From: an uncultured Porphyromonas sp.
GTDB taxonomy: Bacteria; Bacteroidota; Bacteroidia; Bacteroidales; Porphyromonadaceae
Direction: 5' to 3'
Assembly (NCBI GenBank): GCA_945867245.1
Contig: CAMBHQ010000052.1
Location: 1-6,335, forward strand
Length of the DNA: 6,335 nucleotides
The notes below the pieces were generated by a model. The model had not been told where the DNA came from. It searched no databases and saw nothing but the letters and a program-made list of their open reading frames with translations. The position numbers and the translations under genes were made by a program. Within the stretch, counting starts at the first letter, position 1. The number at the start of each line of letters is the position of its first letter. Below are positions 6,302 through 6,335 of the stretch, piece by piece.

Positions 6302-6335
6302 ACTCGCTTCGTTGTTTGCGACATTCGGGCTCGGT

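Overview
The window looks like chromosomal DNA from a member of the Bacteroidota, most likely Porphyromonas or a close relative. The evidence is a DUF5683 protein and an Ig-like (SbsA-type) lipoprotein, both characteristic of this phylum, a TAnnTTTG promoter box in front of the first gene, and weak or absent Shine-Dalgarno sequences. The gene order parA-parB-DUF5683-lytic transglycosylase is also a recurrent Bacteroidota arrangement. The genus is an inference from the fairly high G+C content and heavy use of CTA and ATA codons; no rRNA or other marker is present.

All five genes lie on the minus strand, so the operon reads from right to left. Positions 6090-6335 are a 246-base non-coding upstream region. 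It holds a promoter for parA, a strong RNA hairpin with a second small hairpin beside it, an inverted repeat, and two imperfect copies of a 21-base sequence. Next come parA (6089-5325), parB (5323-4400), a DUF5683 membrane protein (4387-3680), a family 1 lytic transglycosylase with four LysM domains (3631-1571), and a lipoprotein with an Ig-like domain (1563 to the left edge, incomplete). The gaps between genes are 1, 12, 48 and 7 bases, so one transcript probably covers all five. No terminator is visible between any of them.

Functionally, ParA and ParB form the chromosome-partitioning pair, which normally works with a parS site; no parS site is seen here. The three genes downstream act at the cell envelope: a predicted membrane protein of unknown role, a peptidoglycan-cleaving enzyme and a surface or periplasmic lipoprotein. 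The linkage suggests co-expression of chromosome segregation with cell-wall remodelling. Most of this layout is known in the phylum. I find no clearly new biological system. The least explained parts are the upstream non-coding region, the enlarged LysM array and the role of the DUF5683 protein.
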